Below, in pieces: positions 19,373 through 31,464 of a DNA stretch of 64,000 nucleotides (its first letter is position 1; each line of letters begins with the position of its first letter). The stretch lies in contig NZ_JANFDG010000002.1 of NCBI RefSeq assembly GCF_024609765.1, positions 186,001 to 250,000 of the forward strand. Direction: 5' to 3'. The translations under genes and the position numbers were made by a program. This DNA is from Shinella pollutisoli. GTDB lineage: Bacteria > Pseudomonadota > Alphaproteobacteria > Rhizobiales > Rhizobiaceae. The notes beneath the pieces were generated by a model. It searched no databases and was not told the origin of the DNA. It was given only the letters and a program-made list of their open reading frames with translations.

Positions 19373-21799
19373 ATGGTTGTTGACGAGTTTCCCAGGAATT
19401 TCGATCCCACTAGGTGCATCCTGTTTCTCGGGGCAGGATTTTCTGCGGACGCCTTGAACAAGGCGGGAGGGAAGCCTCCTGTAGGGCGCGGCTTAGAAAG
19501 GGAGGTGAAAAAGCTTGCGAAGCTCGATGAGGATGACAGCGCGGATTTGATGGACGCGGCGGGATACGCGCTGAAGCAGGGCGCTGATCTTTATGGGCTC
19601 CTGGAGGGATTGTATACCATTCGAGCGCTGACGCCGCTACAGCGCGCAGTCCTAGCCCAGCCTTGGCGGCGCATCTATACGACGAATTACGACAACTCGG
19701 TCTCGGTCTTCAGAACGGAGCAGGGGAAAAGTGCGACGAACGACATATTCGATATCGCTGATCATGCGCCACGGCAACTAAGGCAAGGTGCGGTCGTTCA
19801 TTTGCATGGCTCGATATCCAAATGCCAACCGGCCAATGTGGACGAGTCTCTGGTCTTGTCCAGAAGGTCGTACGTCCAGCAGCGCGTGAAAAAGTCAGCC
19901 TGGTGGGAGTGGTTTGATAGGGATATCAGGATTTCACAGTTCATATTCTTCTTGGGATATGATCTGAATGATTTCGAGCCTGCCGGTTACTTAATAAAAT
20001 ACCCTGGCATGAAAAATGTTCGGCATTTTATCCTGAGGGATGCAAGAAGCCCGGTCGCTTCATCGAAATTGGCAGACTACGGCATTCGTCATCCATTCGA
20101 GATGGCCGGCTTCGTCGATCGACTCTCCAATGCAAAGGTGATGCCGACCCCCAGGCATGAGAATGAATTGCAGGCGTTTCGCTATGTAGATTTGTCAAAG
20201 GACGACAAGCTTGTTTCAAAGCCTACCTCTGCGGAAATTCAGGAATTGCTTGCGTTCGGCAAGCTGAGATTTGATGGTATCCGTGTTACTGCCCCAACTT
20301 CTGAATATGTTGTGTTCCGTGATAAGTTAATTGGCCGCTGTATCGATTTGTTGAGCGAAAAAACCACCCTGATCATTCATAGTAAGATTGGGAATGGGAA
20401 GTCGGTTCTGGCGAATGAATTGAAAATAATCATGGCGCAGGGAAAATGGAACTGCTTCGAAGTTCGCGAGAATGTTACCCCGCCTCCCCAAGATTTTGAA
20501 TTCTTACTGAACATGGAGGAGGTCGTTGTCTTCTTCCCGAGTTATGACAGTGCTGTCGCGAACATGCATCTCTTTGTAGATATGGATGCGAGTACACGGT
20601 ATGTTGTGGAGATGCAGACTAGTACGCTTCAAGTTCGTTTCCAAGAAGTGAGCCGCCTTCTTGGAAGCAGCATCGCAAGAATCAACATAGATGAATTGGA
20701 TAAGGGGGAGTGTGAAAAACTGCGCTCACTCTTGGAGGAGGCGGGGTTGTCCTCATTGGCGAAATCCGACCGGATAAAGAAAGGGCTGGAATTCCGTGAC
20801 TTCTTGCTTTTTGCTTTCGAGGAGCCGGAAATCGCGGCGAGACTACGGTCTGTTATCGAGCCGATGCTTTCGAAGAGGGAAGCGAGGAAGGTTGTATGTG
20901 TTAGTGCGATTTTCAAGGCGGCAGGTCAGCAGGTCGATACAAGCTTCATTATAGACGCGACGGGGGAGGATCCGTACACGGTTATGACCGAATTGGGGGA
21001 GAAGGCTTGGGACCTTTTCAGGTATGACATTGATCAGGTCGAACCTCACTCCGCTGTGGTTTCAGAGCATCTTTTAAAGAAATATATTCCGCCAAAGGAC
21101 TTCACTGACGAGATACTGAATCTTGCTCGCGAAGCCGCCCGACGATTGGATGAATCCGATGACTACAGTTCCGAGCGATTCCGTCGAGCCAGAGCGCTGC
21201 TGTCCTCGGTCATCCGGTTTAGTTTCATCGAAAGCGTGATCGGGAAGGGGCCGGACAAGCGCGCACTCGTAAAAAAAGTATATGAAGGCTGCCGCCGAGA
21301 TGAGTTGGTGAAAAAGGAACCGCTCTTCTGGTTGCAATACTCGATATTCTGGCAGGATGAAAAGCGTTGGGACCTGGCGGAATCACATATGGTCGAGGCT
21401 TATGAGAGAGGATCCGCCCGACCAGGCTTTAAATTCTATCAGTTGGACACCAACAATCTTGGCTTACTGTGTGACATTGAGCGCTTTTCTCTGGCTGGAG
21501 AGGCTATTTCACGCTTCGACAAGATTGTTGAAGCTATGGAGAAATGCGGAGAAATGGTGGACGATGGCAACCATAGGGACCACGTCATCAAGGCTTTCCT
21601 GAAAGTTGAGGCGATGGTTAGGGTACGAGCACGGGACTTCACCCGATCCCAGGCAACGGCGCTAACATATGGACTCAACTTGATCATCCAGAAGCTCGAG
21701 GCGCTGACGCCGAGTGAGCGGGCGATCTGGGGAACCGATCCGTGCAAGGATAGCTTGAAGAGCAGCGTAGAGATTCTTACCGCTAGATATTATCACTGA
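19373..21799 (+). CDS. SIR2-domain / P-loop NTPase protein, candidate antiphage effector
   Basis: An 808-residue protein, the only long gene of the island. Residues 15-250 are a SIR2-like NAD-binding domain: CILFLGAGFSADA (GAGFS at 20-24), IYTTNYDN (Asn105), VVHLHGS (His145, the expected catalytic His) and FFLGYDLND (191-199). Residues 331-350 give a P-loop (IIHSKIGNGKSVLANE, Lys343-Ser344), followed by VVVFFPSYDS, a Walker-B-like strand. From about residue 480 the chain is helical and repeat-like. SIR2 joined to a STAND-type NTPase is the layout of Avs5-like and related NAD-depleting antiphage proteins. The P-loop, however, lacks the usual first Gly. Low GC and the flanking direct repeats indicate horizontal transfer. 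Enzymatic activity and trigger are inferred, not shown. Confidence 0.82.
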   Translation: MVVDEFPRNFDPTRCILFLGAGFSADALNKAGGKPPVGRGLEREVKKLAKLDEDDSADLMDAAGYALKQGADLYGLLEGLYTIRALTPLQRAVLAQPWRRIYTTNYDNSVSVFRTEQGKSATNDIFDIADHAPRQLRQGAVVHLHGSISKCQPANVDESLVLSRRSYVQQRVKKSAWWEWFDRDIRISQFIFFLGYDLNDFEPAGYLIKYPGMKNVRHFILRDARSPVASSKLADYGIRHPFEMAGFVDRLSNAKVMPTPRHENELQAFRYVDLSKDDKLVSKPTSAEIQELLAFGKLRFDGIRVTAPTSEYVVFRDKLIGRCIDLLSEKTTLIIHSKIGNGKSVLANELKIIMAQGKWNCFEVRENVTPPPQDFEFLLNMEEVVVFFPSYDSAVANMHLFVDMDASTRYVVEMQTSTLQVRFQEVSRLLGSSIARINIDELDKGECEKLRSLLEEAGLSSLAKSDRIKKGLEFRDFLLFAFEEPEIAARLRSVIEPMLSKREARKVVCVSAIFKAAGQQVDTSFIIDATGEDPYTVMTELGEKAWDLFRYDIDQVEPHSAVVSEHLLKKYIPPKDFTDEILNLAREAARRLDESDDYSSERFRRARALLSSVIRFSFIESVIGKGPDKRALVKKVYEGCRRDELVKKEPLFWLQYSIFWQDEKRWDLAESHMVEAYERGSARPGFKFYQLDTNNLGLLCDIERFSLAGEAISRFDKIVEAMEKCGEMVDDGNHRDHVIKAFLKVEAMVRVRARDFTRSQATALTYGLNLIIQKLEALTPSERAIWGTDPCKDSLKSSVEILTARYYH

Positions 21800-21938
21800 G
21801 AACGCAGGATTGTTCACTTAATCCGCTCCACAGCGGCGAAATCTACGGGACGGCTGTCGGCATTAGAGTGTTGAGCCGGAAAAAATTCAATATTTTAAAA
21901 AAATCCAGTATTTTCAAAGGATTGTAAGTTGAATCAGT

Positions 21939-21973
21939 AAAAAAAACCGCGCTTGCGGCGCGGTTCAAGTCTA
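21939..21973. repeat. right 35-bp direct repeat (att-like) flanking the island
   Basis: Identical to 18258-18292 over 35 bases. On the minus strand it is the terminator (8-bp stem and eight T) plus ten upstream bases of the predicted sRNA gene. This is the copy attached to the complete sRNA. Confidence 0.85.
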
Positions 21974-22018
21974 GGGAGGAAACACCCAAGGAGGGTATTT
22001 ACAGTCACGGGTGACTGT
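21939..22018 (-). ncRNA. predicted small RNA with anti-Shine-Dalgarno stretches
   Basis: Read on the minus strand, an apparent +1 near 22018 starts at a perfect 8-bp hairpin (ACAGTCAC/GTGACTGT, 22011-22018 with 22001-22008). Then comes an unpaired region with two pyrimidine stretches complementary to ribosome sites (CCCTCCTT and TTTCCTCCC), then a strong terminator (stem 21947-21952/21958-21963 extended by AA/TT, followed by eight T). Total is about 80 bases. A good promoter precedes it. This layout resembles rhizobial trans-acting sRNAs of the alpha-r14 or AbcR kind, which bind mRNA start sites; family assignment needs a covariance search. The terminator is the island attachment-like site. 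Confidence 0.65.
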
Positions 22019-22024
22019 GAGGAA

Positions 22025-22054
22025 AAGATAATGTTGCGGCGCACAAAAGTCAAG
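22025..22054 (-). promoter_or_regulatory. promoter of the predicted sRNA
   Basis: The minus strand reads CTTGACT (TTGACT at 22048-22053), a 17-base spacer, then TATCTT (22025-22030). CTTGAC is the preferred rhizobial -35. The +1 would fall near 22018, exactly at the base of the 5' hairpin. Confidence 0.65.
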
Positions 22055-22172
22055 TGCGTCTGCAGCATGAAATTGCCGTCCGTCAGGCATCGTGCCATTT
22101 CAATCCGTTTCCGTTTTCCCGGACGATGCTTTATGGAGAAGGCCGGTTTCCTCCTTGCCGAAGAGATGTGAC

Positions 22173-22946
22173 ATGCTGCCTGACCGTGCCTTTTTCGACC
22201 TTCTCGCCGATGCCGCGAGGAAGGAGACCCTGCCGCGCTTCCGCGTCGGCGCCGACGTGATCGACAAGGGGGCTTCGGTCTTCGACCCGGTCACGGAGGG
22301 GGACCGGGCGGCGGAGGCGGCGATCCGCGCGCTGGTCGAGACGCATTTTCCCGACCACGGCATCCTCGGCGAGGAGCACGGCTCGGTCGGGCTCGACCGC
22401 GAGTATATCTGGGTCATCGACCCGATCGACGGCACGCGCGCCTTCATCTCCGGCGTGCCGGTCTGGGGCACGCTGATCGGCCTCTACCGCAACGGCGAGG
22501 CGGTGATGGGCCTCGTCGACCAGCCCTTCACCGGCGAGCGCTACTTCGCCGACGGCTCGGCCTCGCGCTACTCGGGCCCGGACGGCAGCCGGGTTCTCGC
22601 GACGCGCGATTGCGGCGCGCTCGGCAACGCCATCCTCTTCACCACCTCGCCGCATCTCTTCACGGACGGCCGCAAGGACCGTTTCGAGGCGGTGCAGCGA
22701 GAGGTGCGCCTCGCCCGCTACGGCTGCGACTGCTATGCCTATGCGCTGCTGGCGGCCGGCCATATCGACCTCGTGGTCGAGTGCGAGCTGAAGCCCTACG
22801 ATGTCGGCGGCCTGATCCCGGTGATCGAGCAGGCGGGCGGCATCATCACCAGCTGGGACGGGGGACCGGCGGAAATGGGCGGCGAGATCATCGCGGCCGG
22901 CAGCCGCGCGGTCTACGAGCAGGCGATGGCGATCCTCAAGGCCTGA
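22173..22946 (+). CDS. hisN: histidinol-phosphatase, inositol monophosphatase family
   Basis: A 257-residue IMPase-fold enzyme. Motifs: ILGEEHG (Glu67/68), WVIDPIDGTRAF (Asp83, Asp86; the metal-binding WxxDPxDGT box), and PYDVGGLIPVIEQAGG near the end (second metal box). The Pro-Tyr-Asp variant and overall length fit the HisN-type histidinol-phosphate phosphatase that replaces HisB-type enzymes in alphaproteobacteria. It would catalyse the penultimate step of histidine synthesis. The ribosome site is weak (AGAGA). It is the first chromosomal gene right of the island and sRNA. A general IMPase role cannot be excluded. Confidence 0.88.
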   Translation: MLPDRAFFDLLADAARKETLPRFRVGADVIDKGASVFDPVTEGDRAAEAAIRALVETHFPDHGILGEEHGSVGLDREYIWVIDPIDGTRAFISGVPVWGTLIGLYRNGEAVMGLVDQPFTGERYFADGSASRYSGPDGSRVLATRDCGALGNAILFTTSPHLFTDGRKDRFEAVQREVRLARYGCDCYAYALLAAGHIDLVVECELKPYDVGGLIPVIEQAGGIITSWDGGPAEMGGEIIAAGSRAVYEQAMAILKA

Positions 22947-22951
22947 GCGGC

Positions 22952-23914
22952 TCACGCGCCGAGGCTCGTACCCTCGTCGTCGCTGCCGGGGATGAAGGCC
23001 TCGATCGCCGCCAGCGCCTGGGCGCGGTAGCGGTCGGCCTCCTGGAAGAGCTCATGGCGGGCGCCGTCGATCTCGATCAGCCGGCCGGCGCGGAAGATGC
23101 GGGCAAGCGCCCCGACCGCCCGGCGCGGCACCAGCGCGTCCGCCGTCGGGCAGAGCAGCAGCGTCGGGATGCGGATGCGCGTCAGGTGCTCCTGTCTCGT
23201 CACCCGGCCCATGGCGCGCAGCACCTCGTCGAGCCAGCGCGCCGTCGGCCAGCCGACGGCAAGCTCGGGATGGGCGGCGAGGATCCCGGCATTGCGGGCG
23301 AAGCGGCGGGCGTCGGAGGTCAGCACGTTGCCGTCGAAGCCGAGCGGCGATGCGGCCCGGCGGAACGTGTAGCGGCCGAGGCCGGAGAGCGCGGCGAGGC
23401 GGGCGATGACGGCGATGCGGCCCTGGCTCATCGACTGGCCGGCGAGCGCCACGAAGGGCGACGAGAGCACCATGCGCTCGATGCGGTTCTCCATCAGCGG
23501 CGCCTGCGACAGCGCCACCAGAGCGCCGGTCGAATGGGCGACGATGAAGAAGGGAAGCCGCGCGTCCGGCAGCACCACCTGCTCGAGGAAGAGCGACAGG
23601 TCCGCCTCGTAGTCGGCAAAGCGCAGGAGATGGCCGGCGCGGCTGTCCGTCAGCAGCCTGTCCGAGCCGCCCTGTCCGCGCCAGTCGAAGGTGGCGACCC
23701 ACAGGCCGCGCGTCGTCAGGTCCTCGATCGTCTCGAAGTATTTCTCGATGCACTCGTTGCGGCCCTGCAGCAGCACCACCGTTCCCTTCGCCTCCGGCTG
23801 GCGGCAGCGGAACACCGCGTAGCGGACCTTCACGCCGCCGCGGCCCTCCAGGAAGCCCGCGAAGTGGTTTTTGGGAGCGGGGTTGCCGGCGGTGGCGTGG
23901 AGGATGGAGTCCAT
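22952..23914 (-). CDS. alpha/beta hydrolase, lysophospholipase L2-like
   Basis: A 320-residue alpha/beta hydrolase. The nucleophile elbow is VAHSTGALVA (HSTG), the oxyanion region VVLLQGRNECIEKYFET, the acid Asp in LCPTADALVP and the His in DGARHELFQE. These match the PldB/monoacylglycerol lipase (Hydrolase_4) family. The start at MDSILHATAG is preferred; the frame continues up to an ATG at 23998 with a low-complexity extension. No signal peptide is seen. It is convergent with hisN, five bases apart. Substrate unknown; probably a lysophospholipid or monoacylglycerol. Confidence 0.85.
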   Translation of the reverse strand: MDSILHATAGNPAPKNHFAGFLEGRGGVKVRYAVFRCRQPEAKGTVVLLQGRNECIEKYFETIEDLTTRGLWVATFDWRGQGGSDRLLTDSRAGHLLRFADYEADLSLFLEQVVLPDARLPFFIVAHSTGALVALSQAPLMENRIERMVLSSPFVALAGQSMSQGRIAVIARLAALSGLGRYTFRRAASPLGFDGNVLTSDARRFARNAGILAAHPELAVGWPTARWLDEVLRAMGRVTRQEHLTRIRIPTLLLCPTADALVPRRAVGALARIFRAGRLIEIDGARHELFQEADRYRAQALAAIEAFIPGSDDEGTSLGA

Positions 23915-24175
23915 GGCGGGAGCGGGTCTCGGCAGGCGTCGATGCCAAGATGGATAGGCGGTCGGCCCGGTATCGTCAAAGAAAAAAGCCGGCTGCATGC
24001 GGGCAACGGGGGTGGCGGCGCATGCAGTCCGGCATAATTTGACCGGAGAGGAAGGGACGTTATCGCTCCGGTCGTCGAAGGCTCACGCTTTCGATGATGG
24101 CATTCTGGCAGGGCGAAGCTGAACGATATCCGAAGGAGCCGTTCATGCGCCGTTCATCGTCTTTTCGCGGCTTTT
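23915..24175. other. intergenic region between hydrolase and hsp20, no gene seen
   Basis: About 260 bases upstream of the heat-shock promoter. It contains only short frames without ribosome sites on either strand. It should hold the promoter of the minus-strand hydrolase. Confidence 0.5.
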
Positions 24176-24208
24176 CCCCTTGAAGGCCGTGGCGCGGATT
24201 CCCATCTC
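24176..24208 (+). promoter_or_regulatory. sigma-32-type heat-shock promoter for hsp20
   Basis: CCCCTTGAA (24176-24184) and CCCATCTC (24201-24208), separated by 16 bases, closely match the RpoH consensus (CTTGAA and CCCATnT). A +1 near 24215 would give a leader of about 130 bases. Confidence 0.65.
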
Positions 24209-24213
24209 GATGG

Positions 24214-24345
24214 CACGGGCGCCGAAAGGGCCCGTCGCGGTTTCCGTCGCCTTTCCGGGGCGGAGGCCCGATGAACCGGGGCCGCACTCTTGGAAATCGG
24301 GTGCCGCCTTCAACGATCGCAAACCGTTGCTCACAGGAGGACACC
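24214..24345 (+). promoter_or_regulatory. ROSE-like RNA thermometer in the hsp20 leader
   Basis: The leader ends with TTGCT (24327-24331), CAC, AGGAG (24335-24339) just before the ATG. TTGCT pairing with AGGAG through a central G-G is the defining ROSE arrangement that hides the ribosome site at low temperature. An upstream hairpin (24280-24287 with 24301-24308, one mismatch) adds the multi-stem form usual for rhizobial ROSE elements. Short GGAGG-to-ATG spacing supports its use. Confidence 0.6.
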
Positions 24346-24807
24346 ATGCGTCACGTCGATTTCTCCCCCCTCTACCGCTCCACCGTCGGCTTCGACCGTC
24401 TCTTCACCATGCTCGACAGCCTCGGCCAGCCCGACCAAGCCCAGAGCTACCCGCCCTACAACATCGAGCGCACCGGCGAGAACACCTACCGCATCACCAT
24501 GGCGGTGGCCGGCTTCGACGAAAGCGAGCTTTCGATCGAGGCGCGCGAACATGCGCTGACCGTCAAGGGCGAGAAGAAGGAAGAGGCCGCCGACGAGGGC
24601 CAGTATCTCTATCGCGGCATCGCCAAGCGCGCCTTCGAGCGCCGCTTCCAGCTCGCCGACCACGTGGAGGTGCGCGCCGCCTCGCTGAAGAACGGCCTTC
24701 TCCACATCGATCTCCTGCGCGAGATCCCGGAAGCCATGAAGCCGCGCCGCATCGAGATCGCCGCCGTCCAGCGCGAGCCGAAGCAGATCGAAGCGCAGAG
24801 CAGCTAA
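24346..24807 (+). CDS. small heat-shock protein, Hsp20/alpha-crystallin family
   Basis: A 153-residue small heat-shock protein of the IbpA class. The alpha-crystallin domain covers about residues 35-135 ([38 protein letters not shown]), and ends with the family motif [27 protein letters not shown]. It is an ATP-independent holdase that binds unfolding proteins as an oligomer. CAGGAGG lies five bases before the ATG. Regulation appears two-layered: a sigma-32-type promoter and a ROSE-like leader. A strong terminator follows the gene. Confidence 0.95.
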   Translation: MRHVDFSPLYRSTVGFDRLFTMLDSLGQPDQAQSYPPYNIERTGENTYRITMAVAGFDESELSIEAREHALTVKGEKKEEAADEGQYLYRGIAKRAFERRFQLADHVEVRAASLKNGLLHIDLLREIPEAMKPRRIEIAAVQREPKQIEAQSS

Positions 24808-24832
24808 GCCCGCGCGAAGGGATGCAAAAGGG

Positions 24833-24860
24833 GGCGGTGCCGCAAGGCACCGCCTTTTTT
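24833..24860 (+). terminator. Rho-independent terminator of hsp20
   Basis: A perfect 9-bp stem (24833-24841 with 24846-24854), GCAA loop, followed by six T. Confidence 0.9.
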
Positions 24861-24870
24861 GTTTGGCGAG

Positions 24871-24987
24871 CCCCCTCATCCGCTTGCCGGCTCCTTCTCC
24901 CCGACGGGGGAGAAGGAGGAATGCCGCGAGCACCCCGATCCTTTCTCCCCTGTGGGGAGAAGGTGCCCGAAGGGCGGACGAGGGGGG
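24871..24987. repeat. mosaic palindromic repeat, copy A
   Basis: Two inverted half-units, with outer ends CCCTCATCCG and CGGACGAGGG and an inner hairpin in each half of the CTTCTCCCC...GGGGAGAAGG type. It lies between the hsp20 terminator and the threonine aldolase stop. It is related to copies at 31289, 50288 and 60955. Confidence 0.8.
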
Positions 24988-24998
24988 CGTTTCCGGAG

Positions 24999-26045
24999 CT
25001 AGAGGGCGGAGAGGAAGCCGGCGATTTCCTCGTCCGTCGTGGCGAAGCTGGTGACGAGGCGGATCAGGGTCTCGTCTTCCGCCATCGTCGCCTTGACGGC
25101 GGGGCCGGCCGGCCAGTCGTAGAAGACGGCGCCCTTGTCGCGCAAGGCCTTGATCGCGTCGTTGCGGACGATCGCGAACAGCTCGTTGGAGCCCGTCGGC
25201 CAGGCGAGCCGCGCCGTGGCGGAGCGGCCGATGCCCTCGGCAAGCCGCGCCGCCGTGCCGTTGGAGCGGCGCGCCAGCTCCAGCCACAGGCCGTCGCGGA
25301 AATAGGCCTCGAACTGGGCGGCGATGAAGCGCGACTTGGAGAAGAGCTGCGCGGAGCGCTTGCGCAGGAAATGCATCTGCCGCGCCTTGCCCGGATCGAA
25401 CAGCACCAGCGCCTCGGCGCACCAGCAGCCGTTCTTCGTGCCGCCGAAGGAAAGGATGTCGACGCCGCGCTTCCAGGTCATCTCCGCCGGCGTCGTGCCG
25501 AGGTGGACGAGCGCGTTGGCGAAGCGCGCGCCGTCCATGTGCAGCGGCAGGCCGGCCTCGCCCGCCACCGCGGCGAGCGCCGCGATCTCGTCCAGCGTAT
25601 AGGCGGTGCCGGCTTCCGTTGCCTGGGTTATGGTGACGGCCATCGGCTGGCCGCCGTGGATGAAGTCCGGCGGGAAGCGGCCGATGGCGGCGGCAAGCGC
25701 GTCCGCCGGCATCTTGCCGGCGGGGCCGTCGACCGGCTGGAGCTTCGCGCCGCAGGCGAAGAATTCCGGCGCGTTGCACTCGTCCACGTTCACATGCGCC
25801 TCGCGATGGCAGAACACCTGTCCGCCGGGGCGGGTGACGCTCGCGAGCGCCAGCGAATTGGCCGCCGTGCCGGTGCCGACGAAGAAGACGGCGACGTCGC
25901 GCTCGAAGATCTCCGAGAAGGTCTTCTCCACGCGCTTGTCGAGGTCGCTGGTGCCGTAGGCGGAGGCGAAGCCGGCGGCGGCCTCGACGAGGCTCTCGGC
26001 GATTGCGGGATGGGCGCCGGCCCAGTTGTCGGAAGCGAAGAACAT
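24999..26045 (-). CDS. ltaE: low-specificity L-threonine aldolase family protein
   Basis: A 348-residue fold-type I PLP enzyme of the beta-eliminating lyase/threonine aldolase family. Visible are FASDNWAGAHPAI at the start, VFFVGTGTAANSLAL, LPLHMDGARFANALVHL (Asp-Gly-Ala-Arg loop) and DILSFGGTKNGCWCAEALV, where the Lys would carry PLP. It cleaves threonine or allo-threonine to glycine and acetaldehyde. It is divergent from gltB; a short palindrome (GGCGAT-CA-ATCGCC, 26098-26111) lies in its upstream region. Confidence 0.92.
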   Translation of the reverse strand: MFFASDNWAGAHPAIAESLVEAAAGFASAYGTSDLDKRVEKTFSEIFERDVAVFFVGTGTAANSLALASVTRPGGQVFCHREAHVNVDECNAPEFFACGAKLQPVDGPAGKMPADALAAAIGRFPPDFIHGGQPMAVTITQATEAGTAYTLDEIAALAAVAGEAGLPLHMDGARFANALVHLGTTPAEMTWKRGVDILSFGGTKNGCWCAEALVLFDPGKARQMHFLRKRSAQLFSKSRFIAAQFEAYFRDGLWLELARRSNGTAARLAEGIGRSATARLAWPTGSNELFAIVRNDAIKALRDKGAVFYDWPAGPAVKATMAEDETLIRLVTSFATTDEEIAGFLSAL

Positions 26046-26281
26046 GCGGTTTCCAGTGCTGCGGGGACGTTCGGGCGGACCATAATCCAGATACGGCGGC
26101 GATCAATCGCCGGTCGCGGCCGGACCCCGGCTTTTCACCGAAATCGAAAGGAACGGAAAGAATCGTTCGGAAAAGCGTAATTTAATTTCAGGCAAGCGGA
26201 GGCAAACGGCAATTTTTCTTCATGACGTCGTGAATATTTGGCATGATGGCCTTGCGGATAGGGGTGCTTTCTGGCATAGAG

Positions 26282-26327
26282 CCTATGAAATAGGACAGTG
26301 TTGCTGTCCTATTTCGGTCAGTGACCG
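26282..26327. promoter_or_regulatory. nested inverted repeats in the gltB leader/promoter region
   Basis: Three symmetrical elements follow each other. The first is CCTAT-GAA-ATAGG (26282-26294). The second is a perfect 11-bp inverted repeat, AAATAGGACAG with CTGTCCTATTT (26288-26298 with 26304-26314, 5-base loop). The third is CGGTCA-G-TGACCG (26315-26327). They lie about 235-280 bases before the gltB start. They could be operator sites or leader hairpins. Confidence 0.5.
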
Positions 26328-26560
26328 AACAGGCCTCTTCCACCGATGTCGGAGAAGGCCGGGATGGCGCCGGACGGGAGGTTCCCGACGATCCGGCGGC
26401 TTGCGACGGTCCGATGCCTGGTCCGCCGTCGCACATGTCCGCGGCGGGACAGGTTCATGCACAGACGACGCCCGCGGGGCCGGATTGCGAGACGCGCAAG
26501 CCGGCGGCCGCGCGGGTGCCACGCTTGCCCGCTGAAGAGGGGCGCAGAGGAGTGAAGACG

Positions 26561-31276
<4,716 letters not shown>

Positions 31277-31288
31277 TCTCGGCAAAAG

Positions 31289-31408
31289 CCCCTCATCCGC
31301 CTGCCGGCACCTTCTTCGCGTAACGGGGAGAAGGGACACGCGGCAAGGCGGTGCGGCATCTTCCTTCTCCCCGCCTGCGGGGAGAGGTCGCGGCAGCGGG
31401 ATGAGGGG
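31289..31408. repeat. mosaic palindromic repeat, copy B
   Basis: The same two-half design as copy A (CCCTCATCCG ... GGATGAGGGG with inner hairpins). It occupies most of the gltB-gltD gap. It could reduce or process the gltB-gltD message. Confidence 0.8.
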
Positions 31409-31464
31409 CCAACCCTGGCGTCCGATAGGCGCTCGTTGAAAACACCAGGATTCAGGACAATACG

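Larger units (their letters stand above)
18293..21938. mobile_element. small genomic island carrying an IS5-type element and a SIR2/P-loop gene
   Basis: A 3646-base segment between perfect 35-bp direct repeats. Outside the IS it is visibly richer in A and T than the GC-rich surroundings, and codon use in its large gene is unlike the neighbours. Content from left: about 100 bases with no clear gene, the IS, an AT-rich promoter region, the SIR2/P-loop gene, and about 140 AT-rich bases. No integrase, excisionase or transfer gene is present, so it is either a remnant whose integrase was lost (perhaps with the IS insertion) or cargo moved in trans. The island interpretation rests on the repeats and composition. 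Confidence 0.8.

Noticed and set aside
18392..21938. Composite transposon carrying the SIR2 gene
   Set aside because: Only one IS copy is present and its TA duplication lies tightly around itself, so it did not move the SIR2 gene.
26244..26268. Sigma-54-like promoter (TTGGCATGATGGCCTTGC) before gltB
   Set aside because: The GG and GC elements are 12 bases apart instead of the required 10, so it should not be recognised.
26321..26560. GltB starting at 26321
   Set aside because: The extra 80 residues are low-complexity and unlike GltB N-termini. A good ribosome site and the expected start lie at 26561.
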